Shown: positions 26,156-34,860, numbered from the stretch's first letter. The stretch is DNA of 34,957 nucleotides from Bacteroidetes bacterium ADurb.Bin217 (GCA_002069975.1 MWCJ01000029.1:1-34957); one strand, 5' to 3'. The notes: a model not told the origin generated them from the sequence alone. Translations and numbers: made by a program.

Positions 26156-26698
26156 CAATTTTCGTTTTATATTCCTTCTATGAGTTTTGACAGTTTCTAC
26201 ACTTACATGCAAAATCTCAGCAATTTGTTTTGATTGCAAGCCTTTTTCGACCAAAGCTTGAATAATTTTTTCTTTATTCGACAATTTTTGTAACGTAGTA
26301 TCGTGATGATATTCATTCGTTACAGGAATAAGCAACAATATAAATTCATATTTTTTGGTATGTGGAACCGATTGAATGATGACACTTAAAAACATACGCT
26401 GATATGTTGCCTTAGAGGACTGTAGCACACGAATTTCGGTTTTATATATATTATTTTGATTGCGAAATAAATGATGCAATGCCTCTACAAAATTTGAATA
26501 ATCGTCGGGGTAAAACAACTCGCTTAAAATAGCAGCTTTTTTGAATGCAATATCGGCATCGGAAACCGCTGTCGCTTGTTTAAATGCAGTATTGAACATG
26601 CAAGTGCACGACCTAAAATTAGTTCTCAAACTATTCTTACATGCGTCTATTTTGCATATATACACATTTTGGTGATGTATAATATCATCGAACATCAT
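26153..26698 (-). CDS. LuxR-type transcriptional regulator with PAS-like N-terminus
   Basis: A 181-residue regulator. The C-terminal 45 residues are a LuxR/FixJ-type helix-turn-helix (LSNKEKIIQALVEKGLQSKQ followed by IAEILHVSVETVKTHRRNIK), ending just after the recognition helix. The preceding 130 residues have the look of a PAS-like sensory domain (FYPDDYSNFVEALHHLF, then YKTEIRVLQSS), with no phospho-acceptor receiver motif. Several Cys occur in the first 35 residues (ICKIDACKNSL, RSCTCMF). ATGs at 26698 and 26695 are equally possible starts. It is divergent from the lipoprotein cluster at 26902-28721 and has its own -7 box. A shared palindrome between them suggests it regulates itself and that cluster. 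Confidence 0.82.
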   Translation of the reverse strand: MMFDDIIHHQNVYICKIDACKNSLRTNFRSCTCMFNTAFKQATAVSDADIAFKKAAILSELFYPDDYSNFVEALHHLFRNQNNIYKTEIRVLQSSKATYQRMFLSVIIQSVPHTKKYEFILLLIPVTNEYHHDTTLQKLSNKEKIIQALVEKGLQSKQIAEILHVSVETVKTHRRNIKRKL

Positions 26699-26714
26699 GA
26701 TTTACATATTTTTT

Positions 26715-26722
26715 CAAAAATA
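26715..26722 (-). promoter_or_regulatory. -7 promoter element for the LuxR-type gene
   Basis: Read on the minus strand, this is TATTTTTG, an exact TAnnTTTG match 16 bp before the regulator's ATG. The central palindrome lies 22 bp upstream of it. Confidence 0.55.
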
Positions 26723-26738
26723 CAATTATAAATTAACA

Positions 26739-26766
26739 TAAAAATACCCATTAGTGGGTATTTTTA
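26739..26766. promoter_or_regulatory. Perfect dyad between divergent promoters: candidate operator
   Basis: TAAAAATACCCA-TTAG-TGGGTATTTTTA is a 12-bp perfect inverted repeat around TTAG. Its GC-containing core TACCCA/TGGGTA spans 26745-26760. The minus -7 box (26722) and the plus -7 box (26784) lie 22 and 23 bp from the two core edges, so the dyad covers both -33 positions. It resembles a terminator stem, but its place upstream of two divergent genes argues for an operator. Confidence 0.65.
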
Positions 26767-26783
26767 ATTACTTTATAATGTTT

Positions 26784-26791
26784 TATCTTTG
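26784..26791 (+). promoter_or_regulatory. -7 promoter element for the lipoprotein cluster
   Basis: TATCTTTG is an exact TAnnTTTG match. It predicts a leader of about 100 bases before ATG 26902. Confidence 0.6.
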
Positions 26792-26835
26792 AACGGTTTA
26801 GTTGTTGAAAATACATAAAAACAAATAATTATCGC

Positions 26836-26887
26836 AAATTACATGGTAAATTATTCCTCGGTTTATTTTGGTTTAATTATGTAATTT
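26836..26887 (+). promoter_or_regulatory. Leader hairpin before the lipoprotein cluster
   Basis: AAATTACAT (26836-26844) is the exact reverse complement of ATGTAATTT (26879-26887), which ends 14 bases before ATG 26902. The structure could influence translation start; it matches no riboswitch class I know. Confidence 0.35.
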
Positions 26888-26901
26888 TAAAATAGATAAA
26901 A

Positions 26902-27264
26902 ATGAGAAAAAATCTTTTGTTTTTTAGTATGATTAGTATAATGTTTGCATGTGCTCCGCATCGTGGCACTTACATTAAAATTAACAATAATAGCAATCAT
27001 ACTATTTTAATAGAATATTCAGAAAGTTATCCTGATACAAGTTTAAATAATTTATATAGTATTTGTAAAATTCAGCCATTTAGTAATTGTGAAAATTATA
27101 TGGAGTTTTCACATGTTGATACGCTAATTTTTATTATACATGATATTGACACCATTGAAAAATATGGTATTGATACATATGACCAAGAATACAAAATCCT
27201 TAAACGCTACGATTTAAGTATGAAAGAGTTAGAAGATATGAATTGGATTGTAAATTTTCCGTAA
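26902..27264 (+). CDS. Small lipoprotein of unknown function
   Basis: A 120-residue lipoprotein with lipobox MFAC (Cys17). The mature part contains YIKINNNSNHTILIEYSESYPD and ends in a distinctive ILKRYDLSMKELEDMNWIVNFP. This C-terminal pattern ('ILKRYdLs...Lnw') recurs in small lipoproteins across Bacteroidales with no known function. It is the first gene of a four-gene cluster and sits downstream of a -7 box and the LuxR-linked palindrome. The next gene begins 6 bp later. Confidence 0.75.
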   Translation: MRKNLLFFSMISIMFACAPHRGTYIKINNNSNHTILIEYSESYPDTSLNNLYSICKIQPFSNCENYMEFSHVDTLIFIIHDIDTIEKYGIDTYDQEYKILKRYDLSMKELEDMNWIVNFP

Positions 27265-27270
27265 AAAACT

Positions 27271-27789
27271 ATGAAATTCTTATTTTATATAATCAGTATA
27301 ATAACCTTATTTTCTTGTAAAAAGCTTATAACGTATGATTCATTTTCATTAGAAAAAACTGAATATAAAGGTTCTTCATTACGAATAGATGGATACTATT
27401 ACCAAAAAGAAACTAATAATGAGTATTGTAGATTAGAATGTTATTATTCAGATGGGGTTTTATTGCACATGGGTGGACAATTTACTACTTTTGAAGAAAT
27501 GGATAATTATGTGAATTCTGTGTTTATTCAAAAAAAGGTTCAAACTAATGATAAAGAAAGTTGGGGTTTATTTATAATCGAAAACAATGTAATAAAAACA
27601 GAAAGATATTACCCAACTGATCAATTTCGTAAACCATTGTATATTAGAGAAGGACATGTTTTAAATGATTCAACATTTCATATTTCTGTTTCATATCGTT
27701 CAAATGGAACAGAATGGGGAACAAATGACGAAACATATCATTTTAGAAAGTATTCACCTAAACCGGATAGTACTCAAACATTTTTATAA
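27271..27789 (+). CDS. Lipoprotein, paralogue 1 of a tandem pair
   Basis: A 172-residue lipoprotein with lipobox LFSC (Cys16). It is homologous along its whole length to the next gene: YDSFSLEKTEYKGSSLRIDG YYY versus WEDFTLQKTANIDSPIRLQG YYY, FEEMD in both, WGLFIIENNVIKTERYY versus WGLYTIQDSIIRIETYY, and the shared ending PKPDSTQTF. The pair arose by tandem duplication. Function is unknown; the beta-rich pattern and repeated aromatic strands suggest a small barrel or sandwich in the periplasm or on the surface. It is probably cotranscribed with its neighbours. Confidence 0.75.
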   Translation: MKFLFYIISIITLFSCKKLITYDSFSLEKTEYKGSSLRIDGYYYQKETNNEYCRLECYYSDGVLLHMGGQFTTFEEMDNYVNSVFIQKKVQTNDKESWGLFIIENNVIKTERYYPTDQFRKPLYIREGHVLNDSTFHISVSYRSNGTEWGTNDETYHFRKYSPKPDSTQTFL

Positions 27790-27802
27790 AAAACAATATT
27801 AA

Positions 27803-28327
27803 TTGAGACGTATTTTATTCATAATCATCACACTAATAGTAGTATCATCCTGCAAAAAAATGATTTATTGGGAAGATTTTACTTTACAAAAAACTGCAAA
27901 TATTGATAGTCCCATTCGGTTACAAGGATATTACTATTCAATAACTGATGAAGGATATGATCCATTTGGTTTTTTCTATCAAAATGGTGTCTTTATTGAA
28001 ATTAGAGGAAGTAATTTTAAAAATTTTGAGGAAATGGATACAATTATTCAAAATGCTTTTATTAATTCAAAAAGATATATGTCTGATAGAATGATATGGG
28101 GATTATATACGATACAAGATAGTATAATTAGAATTGAAACCTATTATCACATTTCAGCATTTGAAAGATGTTCTTCAATGCTCATGGGGAATATTATAAA
28201 TGATACAACATTTATTGTTCATTATTTGTCTATTCCGTATAAAAAAGAAGTCAGAAAATTCGAAAATAATTATAAATATTTTAGAGCATTTACTCCAAAA
28301 CCGGATAGTACACAAACTTTTTTTTAA
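27803..28327 (+). CDS. Lipoprotein, paralogue 2 of a tandem pair (TTG start)
   Basis: A 174-residue lipoprotein with signal RRILFIIITLIVVSSC (Cys17). The start codon is TTG at 27803: it gives a complete lipoprotein signal of the same length as paralogue 1, and no ATG occurs before the lipobox Cys. An ATG at 27859 would remove the signal. Similarity to the upstream gene extends from the lipobox (SCKKMI versus SCKKLI) to the last residues (PKPDSTQTFF), though identity is modest, so the duplication is not recent. Function is unknown. The 3' ends of the two genes also share DNA words (ACCGGATAGTAC). Confidence 0.72.
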   Translation: MRRILFIIITLIVVSSCKKMIYWEDFTLQKTANIDSPIRLQGYYYSITDEGYDPFGFFYQNGVFIEIRGSNFKNFEEMDTIIQNAFINSKRYMSDRMIWGLYTIQDSIIRIETYYHISAFERCSSMLMGNIINDTTFIVHYLSIPYKKEVRKFENNYKYFRAFTPKPDSTQTFF

Positions 28328-28340
28328 AAAACATACGATT

Positions 28341-28721
28341 ATGAATTCAAGATGTATTAAACCTCAATTTCTAATATGTGTACTCTGTATACTCATGTGT
28401 GTTTCGTGCCAAAAAGAAGAATTTGATGATATCTACGAAAATCCGGGATACGCTATAGGAACTATAAGCACGTCTCTTTCGTTACCATTTTCGTGTACAT
28501 TATACTATGATTTTGAAATAGATAATACACAATATACAGGCGAACTAGTATCTAAAGGTATTGGGCAAGATGCCAGCAGATATATTGGGCAATCGTATTT
28601 AGTAGTGTATAAACAAACTGATATTGATAGAAATACCATAAATATGCGATATAGAATTGAATCACAAGAAGAATTCGAATCATTAGTAGAAGAATTTAAA
28701 ACAAATCCACCAAAGCAGTAA
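28341..28721 (+). CDS. Small lipoprotein with likely surface-export signal
   Basis: A 126-residue lipoprotein from ATG 28341. An upstream in-frame ATG at 28200 would lie inside the preceding gene and is rejected. The lipobox is CVSC (Cys23), and the residues after it are QKEEFDDIYEN. The Cys-Gln-Lys-acidic-acidic pattern matches the lipoprotein export signal described in Capnocytophaga, which sends lipoproteins to the outer face of the outer membrane. The mature domain contains CTLYYDFEIDNTQYTGELVS and YIGQSYLVVYKQTD, a beta-rich pattern of unknown function. It is the last gene of the cluster. Confidence 0.72.
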   Translation: MNSRCIKPQFLICVLCILMCVSCQKEEFDDIYENPGYAIGTISTSLSLPFSCTLYYDFEIDNTQYTGELVSKGIGQDASRYIGQSYLVVYKQTDIDRNTINMRYRIESQEEFESLVEEFKTNPPKQ

Positions 28722-28803
28722 GTCTTAGAAACTGTTTACATTTTATTATGTAATTCAATAAAAGTATCCACACAGAGAACCTCTATAATTTACACTAAAT
28801 TTC

Positions 28804-28811
28804 TATCTTTG
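28804..28811 (+). promoter_or_regulatory. -7 promoter element for the flippase gene
   Basis: TATCTTTG is an exact TAnnTTTG match 19 bp before the GTG start at 28831, which helps fix that start. Confidence 0.55.
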
Positions 28812-28830
28812 CTCAGAAATTTTCTGAACA

Positions 28831-30270
28831 GTGAAAAAAACTTTTTTAACGAATCTTATCCTCCTGGTTTTTCTCAATTTATTGGTAAAACCCTTTTGGA
28901 TTTTTGGTATAGACCGTACCGTACAAAACACCGTAGGTGCCGAAGATTATGGGGTATATGCCGCTATGTTCAGTTTATCTATTATTCTCAATATTTTACT
29001 CGATGTAGGTATTACAAATTTTAACAACCGCAACATAGCCCAACATAGTCAATTGTTGCGTAAATATTTTTCAAATATTGTAATTCTAAAATGTCTTCTT
29101 GGAGTAATATATGCCGTAATAGCATTGGCAGTTGGAGCTTTACTGGGTTTCACCTTCGAAAAATACAAATTATTTATATTCCTTATTTTCAATCAATTTC
29201 TATTATCGTTTATTTTGTATTTACGTTCCAACATTTCGGGATTACACAAATACAAAACCGATAGCATAGTATCGGTAATCGATAGGGTTCTTATGATTGT
29301 ATTGTGCGGATATTTGCTACTTACCTACCGTTCGTATTTTAAAATAGAATGGTTTGTATATGCCCAAACAATATCATATACCATAACATGTGCAATTGCC
29401 TTTATAATTGTTTATCGTAATGCATCATTTTTTCGAATTCGATTCAATTTTGCATTTCTTTTGCTCATTATCAAACAAAGTTATCCGTTTGCGTTGTTAG
29501 TATTGCTCATGGGATTGTACACTCGCATGGATATGGTAATGGTAGAATATTTATTACCCAATGGAGCCGAACAAGCAGGAATTTATGCCCAATCATACCG
29601 GATACTCGATGCCGTAAGTATGTTTGCGTATTTATTTGCCTCACTGCTGCTTCCTATGTTTGCCAAAATGCTTCGAGCACGCGATTCTATAGGGCAACTC
29701 ACCAAATTATCGTTTGTGTTGCTCATAATTCCAACTCTTGTTTTCGTAATTTGTACGTGGTTCTATGCTTGGGAACTTATGAATTTAATGTATCATCATC
29801 ATTTCAATGAATCTACCGATATATACAAGGTGCTTATCATTGGGTTTGTACCTATTTCGTCGTCGTATATATTTGGGACATTGCTTACTGCCAACAATAG
29901 CTTAAGACAACTCAACATAATTGCATGTTGCGGCATGATTTTAAATTTTGTGTTAAACATGATATTTATTCCACAACACGGGGCATATGGAGCAGCCTTG
30001 GCAAGTGTGGTAACATTATATTTAACAGCTATCATTCAAATTGTATTGTCAACTCGAATTTTTTCATTTGAAATTCAATACAAAACTATATTTCTTCTTG
30101 TTGTATTTATTGCTTTAACAATTACACTGTGTCTTACACTCAAAGGAGCATTAAGCGAAAATTGGATTTATAATATGGCAATGCTTATGATTATTGCGTT
30201 TGCCGGTGCATTTGCTATACGATTGCTCCGCATCAAAGATTTGTTTGCAATAGTAAAACACGATGTGTAA
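28831..30270 (+). CDS. Polysaccharide flippase/exporter family protein (Wzx-like, GTG start)
   Basis: A 479-residue membrane protein with about 14 hydrophobic segments and the N-terminal pattern of PST/MATE-like polysaccharide exporters: KPFWIFGIDRTVQNTVGAEDYGVYAAMFSL, interrupted here only by my spacing, near residues 20-49. DVGITNFNNRNIA follows. Such proteins flip undecaprenyl-linked sugar repeat units across the inner membrane. The start is GTG at 28831, 19 bp after an exact -7 box. There are no glycosyltransferase neighbours, so it is an isolated copy and its cargo is unknown. Lipid II flippase function is less likely but not excluded. Confidence 0.83.
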   Translation: MKKTFLTNLILLVFLNLLVKPFWIFGIDRTVQNTVGAEDYGVYAAMFSLSIILNILLDVGITNFNNRNIAQHSQLLRKYFSNIVILKCLLGVIYAVIALAVGALLGFTFEKYKLFIFLIFNQFLLSFILYLRSNISGLHKYKTDSIVSVIDRVLMIVLCGYLLLTYRSYFKIEWFVYAQTISYTITCAIAFIIVYRNASFFRIRFNFAFLLLIIKQSYPFALLVLLMGLYTRMDMVMVEYLLPNGAEQAGIYAQSYRILDAVSMFAYLFASLLLPMFAKMLRARDSIGQLTKLSFVLLIIPTLVFVICTWFYAWELMNLMYHHHFNESTDIYKVLIIGFVPISSSYIFGTLLTANNSLRQLNIIACCGMILNFVLNMIFIPQHGAYGAALASVVTLYLTAIIQIVLSTRIFSFEIQYKTIFLLVVFIALTITLCLTLKGALSENWIYNMAMLMIIAFAGAFAIRLLRIKDLFAIVKHDV

Positions 30271-30309
30271 TTTTTTTTGCAATAATGTACTCTGTTTCAT
30301 AAAAAATCT

Positions 30310-30317
30310 ATACTTTT
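30310..30317 (+). promoter_or_regulatory. -7 promoter element for mutA-mutB
   Basis: TACTTTTG is an exact TAnnTTTG match 44 bp before ATG 30362. No clear -33 element is seen at standard spacing. Confidence 0.55.
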
Positions 30318-30361
30318 GAACAGGTAAAAACTTACAGTATTCAATAAAAAATATAGAAAAC

Positions 30362-32305
30362 ATGTCAAACAATTCGGGTAAATTATTTGAAGAATTTGCA
30401 CCGGTTTCGTACGAACGATGGAAAGAAAAAACCATTGCTGACATTAAAGGGGCCGATTTCGATAAACGAATGGTATGGAAACCCATTGATGGCTTTTCGG
30501 TAGAACCGCTCTACAGATTAGAAGATTTAGCTCCGGTGTCTTACTTAGACGTACTTCCGGGACAGTTCCCCTACACTCGTGGAACTAAAAAAACAAGTAA
30601 CGATTGGTATATTCGTCAGAATATTTCAGTTACAAATCCTTCGCAAGCTAACAAAAAAGCGCTTGATGTATTGCAAAAAGGTATCACTTCAATAGGTTTT
30701 GAAATTGAAGATACCAATTCGTACACTGCACAAGATGTTGCTGCATTGTTAGAAAACATAGACCTTACAGCTATTGAAACATGCTTTGTAATTGGTCGTG
30801 GAAAAACAGGATTTCTTAAACTGTTTGTAGCATATGTAAAGTCTAAAGGCTACGATACTGAAAAAATTGAAGGTTCTATTAATTCTGATTATATCGGGAA
30901 TTTTGTAAAAAAAGGAGCATTTTGTTATGATTCGCAAGAGGTGTGCGAAAACAACATTTCTGAATTAATAGCAATTGCCAAAGCTCTTCCAAAATTCCGT
31001 GTGTGCGAAGTACATGCCGACTATATAAGCAATGCCGGAGGTTCTATTACACAAGAACTTGCATGTGCTATGGCTATGGGCGCCGAATATCTTACTATAG
31101 CTACCGGCAAAGGCATTGACGCCGGAACATTTGCTCCAAAAATGAAATTCAATTTTGCGGTAACATCAAGCTATTTCATGGAAATTGCAAAATTCCGCGC
31201 TGCAAAACTATTGTGGGCTAAAATAGTTGAAGCATACAATCCAAAATGCGATTGCAATGAGATTTGCTCGTGCGAAGAAGAACTTGGATCATGTGGCTGT
31301 TGCTCAGATAAAATTTGTAGCTGTGCAGGAAAAATTAACATTCACGCAATTACCTCTACATGGAACAAAACATTATATGACTCGTATGTAAATATGCTCC
31401 GTACACAAACCGAAGCTATGAGTGCTGCATTAGGTGGTGTAGATTCACTTACCGTATTGCCATTTAACTATGTATACGAAGACCCAACAGACTTTAGCGA
31501 ACGTATAGCACGTAATCAACAAAGTTTATTGAAAGACGAATGTCATTTCGATGCAATTGTTGACCCCGCTGCCGGTTCATACTACATAGAACAATTAACC
31601 GATAAAATAGCGGAAACTTCGTGGAATTTGTTCTTACAAATTCAAGATAAAGGCGGATTTATTGAAGCTTTCAAAGCCGGATTTATTCAAGATTTTGTAA
31701 AAGCTACCGCTACTGCTCACAACAAAAACATAGCTACGCGTCGCGAAAATGTATTGGGTGTAAATCAATTCCCTAATTTTACAGAATCTATTACCGATGA
31801 AGTATGCGAATGTGTATTTAAACCTGAGATAGAAAAATCAGACAAAGCTATTGCAGAACCATTGGCGATGTATCGTGGAGCCCAAGCGTTTGAGGCATTG
31901 CGTTACAAAACCGATGTATATGCAAAATCTAACACTCGTCCAAAAGTATTTATGCTCACTATCGGAAATTTAACATTTCGTAAAGCTCGTGCACAGTTTG
32001 CATGTAACTTTTTTGCGTGTGCAGGGTTTGAAGTGATAGATAACAACGGGTTTGCTTCGATTGACGAAGGCGTTAAAGCTGCTAAAGATGCAGGTGCTCA
32101 CATAATTGTAATTTGTAGTTCCGACGAAGAATATGCTGAAATAGCTGTTCCGATTTTCGAAAAATTACAAGACAAAATAGTTGTTGTAGCAGGTGCTCCT
32201 GCATGTACCGACGACCTTGTAGCTAATGGCATCAAAAACTTCATAAGCGTAAAATCGAATGTGCTCGAAACGTTACAGTCGTACCAATCAATGTTAGGAA
32301 TTTAA
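30362..32305 (+). CDS. mutA: Methylmalonyl-CoA mutase small subunit, with Cys-rich insert
   Basis: The small, non-catalytic subunit of the heterodimeric cobalamin enzyme that interconverts succinyl-CoA and methylmalonyl-CoA. At 647 residues it has the usual barrel part ([20 protein letters not shown] near the start, [39 protein letters not shown]) and a cobalamin-domain-like C-terminus. That C-terminus lacks the DxHxxG histidine motif, as expected for MutA. Residues 296-321 contain nine Cys arranged as four CxC pairs plus one extra Cys, between [10 protein letters not shown] and [13 protein letters not shown]. This segment replaces a short loop seen in large subunits and may bind metal. mutB follows 17 bp downstream. 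Confidence 0.93.
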   Translation: MSNNSGKLFEEFAPVSYERWKEKTIADIKGADFDKRMVWKPIDGFSVEPLYRLEDLAPVSYLDVLPGQFPYTRGTKKTSNDWYIRQNISVTNPSQANKKALDVLQKGITSIGFEIEDTNSYTAQDVAALLENIDLTAIETCFVIGRGKTGFLKLFVAYVKSKGYDTEKIEGSINSDYIGNFVKKGAFCYDSQEVCENNISELIAIAKALPKFRVCEVHADYISNAGGSITQELACAMAMGAEYLTIATGKGIDAGTFAPKMKFNFAVTSSYFMEIAKFRAAKLLWAKIVEAYNPKCDCNEICSCEEELGSCGCCSDKICSCAGKINIHAITSTWNKTLYDSYVNMLRTQTEAMSAALGGVDSLTVLPFNYVYEDPTDFSERIARNQQSLLKDECHFDAIVDPAAGSYYIEQLTDKIAETSWNLFLQIQDKGGFIEAFKAGFIQDFVKATATAHNKNIATRRENVLGVNQFPNFTESITDEVCECVFKPEIEKSDKAIAEPLAMYRGAQAFEALRYKTDVYAKSNTRPKVFMLTIGNLTFRKARAQFACNFFACAGFEVIDNNGFASIDEGVKAAKDAGAHIIVICSSDEEYAEIAVPIFEKLQDKIVVVAGAPACTDDLVANGIKNFISVKSNVLETLQSYQSMLGI

Positions 32306-32322
32306 TTTTACAATGTACTACA

Positions 32323-34470
32323 ATGAAACCGGATTTTAAATCAATTCATATAAAAACTTCCAAAGCAGGGACTTGCAATGTGCAAGAATGGGAGAAAAAA
32401 AATAAAATCTCTGCCGATTGGCTTACACCCGAACAAATACCGGTGAAGCCTGTATATACCAAAGAAGACCTCAAAGGCATGGAACACCTCCAATTTACTT
32501 CGGGTTTCGCTCCAAACCTTCGTGGTCCTTATACTGCAATGTATCCATATCAACCTTGGACTATTCGTCAGTATGCCGGCTTTTCTACTGCCGAAGAATC
32601 AAATGCATTCTATCGTCGAAATATTGCTTCGGGACAAAAAGGATTGTCCGTAGCATTTGACCTTGCTACACACCGCGGATACGATTCTGACCACCCACGT
32701 GTGGTAGGCGACGTAGGTAAAGCCGGTGTGGCAATAGACAGCATTATGGATATGCGTATATTGTTCGACCAAATTCCACTTAACAAAATGTCGGTTAGTA
32801 TGACTATGAACGGAGCGGTGCTTCCGGTTATGGCATTTTACATAGTTGCCGGACTTGAACAAGGTGCGAAATTAGAAGAACTTGCCGGTACTATTCAAAA
32901 TGATATTTTGAAAGAATTTATGGTGCGTAACACATACATTTACCCACCGGCATTCTCTATGAAAATTATAGCAGATATTTTTAAATATACTGCCGAAAAA
33001 ATGCCAAAATTCAATTCAATTTCGATTTCGGGTTACCACATGCAAGAAGCAGGAGCTACCAACGATATTGAAATGGCGTATACACTTGCCGATGGTTTAG
33101 ATTATTTACGTGCAGGTATTAATGCCGGCTTAGATATCGATGCATTTGCTCCGCGTTTGTCATTTTTCTGGGCAGTGGGTATGAATCACTTTATGGAAAT
33201 TGCAAAAATGCGAGCAGCTCGTATGATTTGGGCAAAATTGGTACAACAATTTAATCCTAAAAATCCTAAATCTCTTGCACTGCGTACACACTCTCAAACA
33301 TCGGGGTGGTCGCTTACCGAACAAGATCCATTCAACAACGTAGGACGAACCTGTGTAGAAGCTATGGCTGCTGCATTAGGTCACACTCAATCGTTACATA
33401 CCAATGCCTTAGACGAAGCTATTGCGTTACCTACCGATTTTTCGGCACGTATTGCTCGAAATACACAAATTTATATTCAGCAAGAAACAGAAATTTGCCG
33501 TGCTATTGACCCATGGGCAGGTTCGTACTATGTAGAAAAACTTACACACGAAATTGCTCACAAAGCATGGGCTCTTATTGAAGAAGTTGAAAAACTTGGC
33601 GGTATGGCAAAGGCTATAGAAACAGGTATTCCAAAAATGAGAATTGAAGAAGCTGCTGCACGTAAACAAGCACGTATAGATGCCGGACTTGATTCTATCA
33701 TTGGGGTAAACAAATATCGATTAGAAAAAGAAGATCCAATCGAAATTCTTGACATTGACAATACTGCGGTGCGTTTGTCGCAAATAGAGCGTTTGAAAAA
33801 ACTTCGCGAAAATCGTAACGAACAAGAATGTCAAGCAGCACTTGCGGCTATTACCAAATGTGCAGAAACAGGTGAAGGTAATTTGCTTGAATTGGCAGTA
33901 GAAGCTGCTAAGAAAAACGCATCGCTTGGTGAGATTTCAGATGCTTGCGAAAAAGTAGCAGGCCGTTATAAAGCAGTAATTAGAAGCATTTCAGGAGTGT
34001 ACGCATCAGAAGCTAAAAACGATGGCGATTTCCAAAAAGCAGTAGAACTGTGTAAAAAATTCGCCGCACAAGAAGGACGTCAACCACGTATTATGGTTGC
34101 CAAAATGGGACAGGACGGTCACGACCGTGGTGCCAAAGTTGTATCTACCGGGTATGCCGATATTGGTTTCGACGTAGATGTAGGACCACTTTTCCAAACT
34201 CCGGAAGAAGCTGCAAAACAAGCAGTAGAAAATGATGTGCATATACTTGGCGTATCGTCGTTGGCAGCAGGTCATAAAACACTTGTGCCACAAGTTATAG
34301 CAGAACTTAAAAAACTTGGCAGAGAAGATATTATGGTTATTTGTGGTGGTGTAATCCCGGCACAAGACTATGATTACTTGTACAATGCCGGAGCTGTTGC
34401 TATTTTTGGACCGGGTACTTCGGTTGCTAAAGCTGCGGTGCAAATTTTAGAGATTCTGTTGGAAGACTAA
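32323..34470 (+). CDS. mutB: Methylmalonyl-CoA mutase large subunit
   Basis: The catalytic subunit, 715 residues, full length. The substrate barrel includes [20 protein letters not shown] (about residues 75-94), [40 protein letters not shown] and [11 protein letters not shown]. The C-terminal cobalamin domain has [11 protein letters not shown] with the lower-ligand His600, then [15 protein letters not shown] and ICGGVIP. With MutA it would link succinate to propionate metabolism. Epimerase and propionyl/methylmalonyl-CoA carboxylase genes are outside the window, so the direction (propionate production or use) is open. It is the last gene of its operon and is followed by a terminator. Confidence 0.97.
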   Translation: MKPDFKSIHIKTSKAGTCNVQEWEKKNKISADWLTPEQIPVKPVYTKEDLKGMEHLQFTSGFAPNLRGPYTAMYPYQPWTIRQYAGFSTAEESNAFYRRNIASGQKGLSVAFDLATHRGYDSDHPRVVGDVGKAGVAIDSIMDMRILFDQIPLNKMSVSMTMNGAVLPVMAFYIVAGLEQGAKLEELAGTIQNDILKEFMVRNTYIYPPAFSMKIIADIFKYTAEKMPKFNSISISGYHMQEAGATNDIEMAYTLADGLDYLRAGINAGLDIDAFAPRLSFFWAVGMNHFMEIAKMRAARMIWAKLVQQFNPKNPKSLALRTHSQTSGWSLTEQDPFNNVGRTCVEAMAAALGHTQSLHTNALDEAIALPTDFSARIARNTQIYIQQETEICRAIDPWAGSYYVEKLTHEIAHKAWALIEEVEKLGGMAKAIETGIPKMRIEEAAARKQARIDAGLDSIIGVNKYRLEKEDPIEILDIDNTAVRLSQIERLKKLRENRNEQECQAALAAITKCAETGEGNLLELAVEAAKKNASLGEISDACEKVAGRYKAVIRSISGVYASEAKNDGDFQKAVELCKKFAAQEGRQPRIMVAKMGQDGHDRGAKVVSTGYADIGFDVDVGPLFQTPEEAAKQAVENDVHILGVSSLAAGHKTLVPQVIAELKKLGREDIMVICGGVIPAQDYDYLYNAGAVAIFGPGTSVAKAAVQILEILLED

Positions 34471-34491
34471 TTGTAGTCAAAAAAACATACT

Positions 34492-34528
34492 AAAAAAGGC
34501 TGTACCAAATTGGTGCAGCTTTTTTTTT
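34492..34528 (+). terminator. Rho-independent terminator after mutB
   Basis: AAAAAAGGCTGTACCA / TGGTGCAGCTTTTTT forms a long stem (with G-U pairs) around a 3-base AAT loop and ends in a nine-T run, 22 bp after the stop. Confidence 0.88.
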
Positions 34529-34770
34529 ATAAAAATTAAACGCAAGATAAAAAAAACGTATCTACTGTTTTTGAAAGAGTATCCATAACTCGAAAAGGTA
34601 AAAATACTAAGTTTTGTATTTTTAACAGTACATTTGATTATTATTGTATTTTCAATAGAATTTAATATTAAAAAACAGTATTGTCCGATAAAAAATTCAC
34701 AATATTAAAAATAACACATTCCGGATTTACCAAAAAGCCATTCAATTAAGTAATCGTTAAAAATAATGAA

Positions 34771-34860
34771 GTTAATGCGTAGATTTAGCAGCTTGCCTAA
34801 CACTGTGTTTAATAGTTTATTACAGGACTTTCATGGGCATTTTGCTAAATCAGCATTAAC
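34771..34860. repeat. Imperfect 18-20-bp inverted repeat around a 52-bp core
   Basis: GTTAATGC-GTA-GATTTAGCA (34771-34790) is complementary to TGCTAAATC-A-GCATTAAC (34843-34860), giving 17 paired positions around a small internal mismatch. Just inside the left arm lies a further exact palindrome, AACAC-T-GTGTT (34799-34809). The element might be a MITE-like or REP-like repeat or a structured RNA. Confidence 0.65.

Noticed and set aside
26739..26766. Plain transcription terminator at the LuxR-linked dyad
   Set aside because: It lies upstream of both divergent genes, with no gene ending into it, and is centred between two -7 boxes. Terminator function cannot be fully excluded.
31241..31330. 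Ferredoxin-type iron-sulfur site in MutA
   Set aside because: The spacing is CxC-based and does not fit CxxCxxCxxxC or other standard cluster motifs, so it is only noted as a possible metal-binding loop.
34006..34443. 145-codon minus-strand ORF in mutB
   Set aside because: It is antisense to the cobalamin-binding domain; shadow of a strongly coding region.
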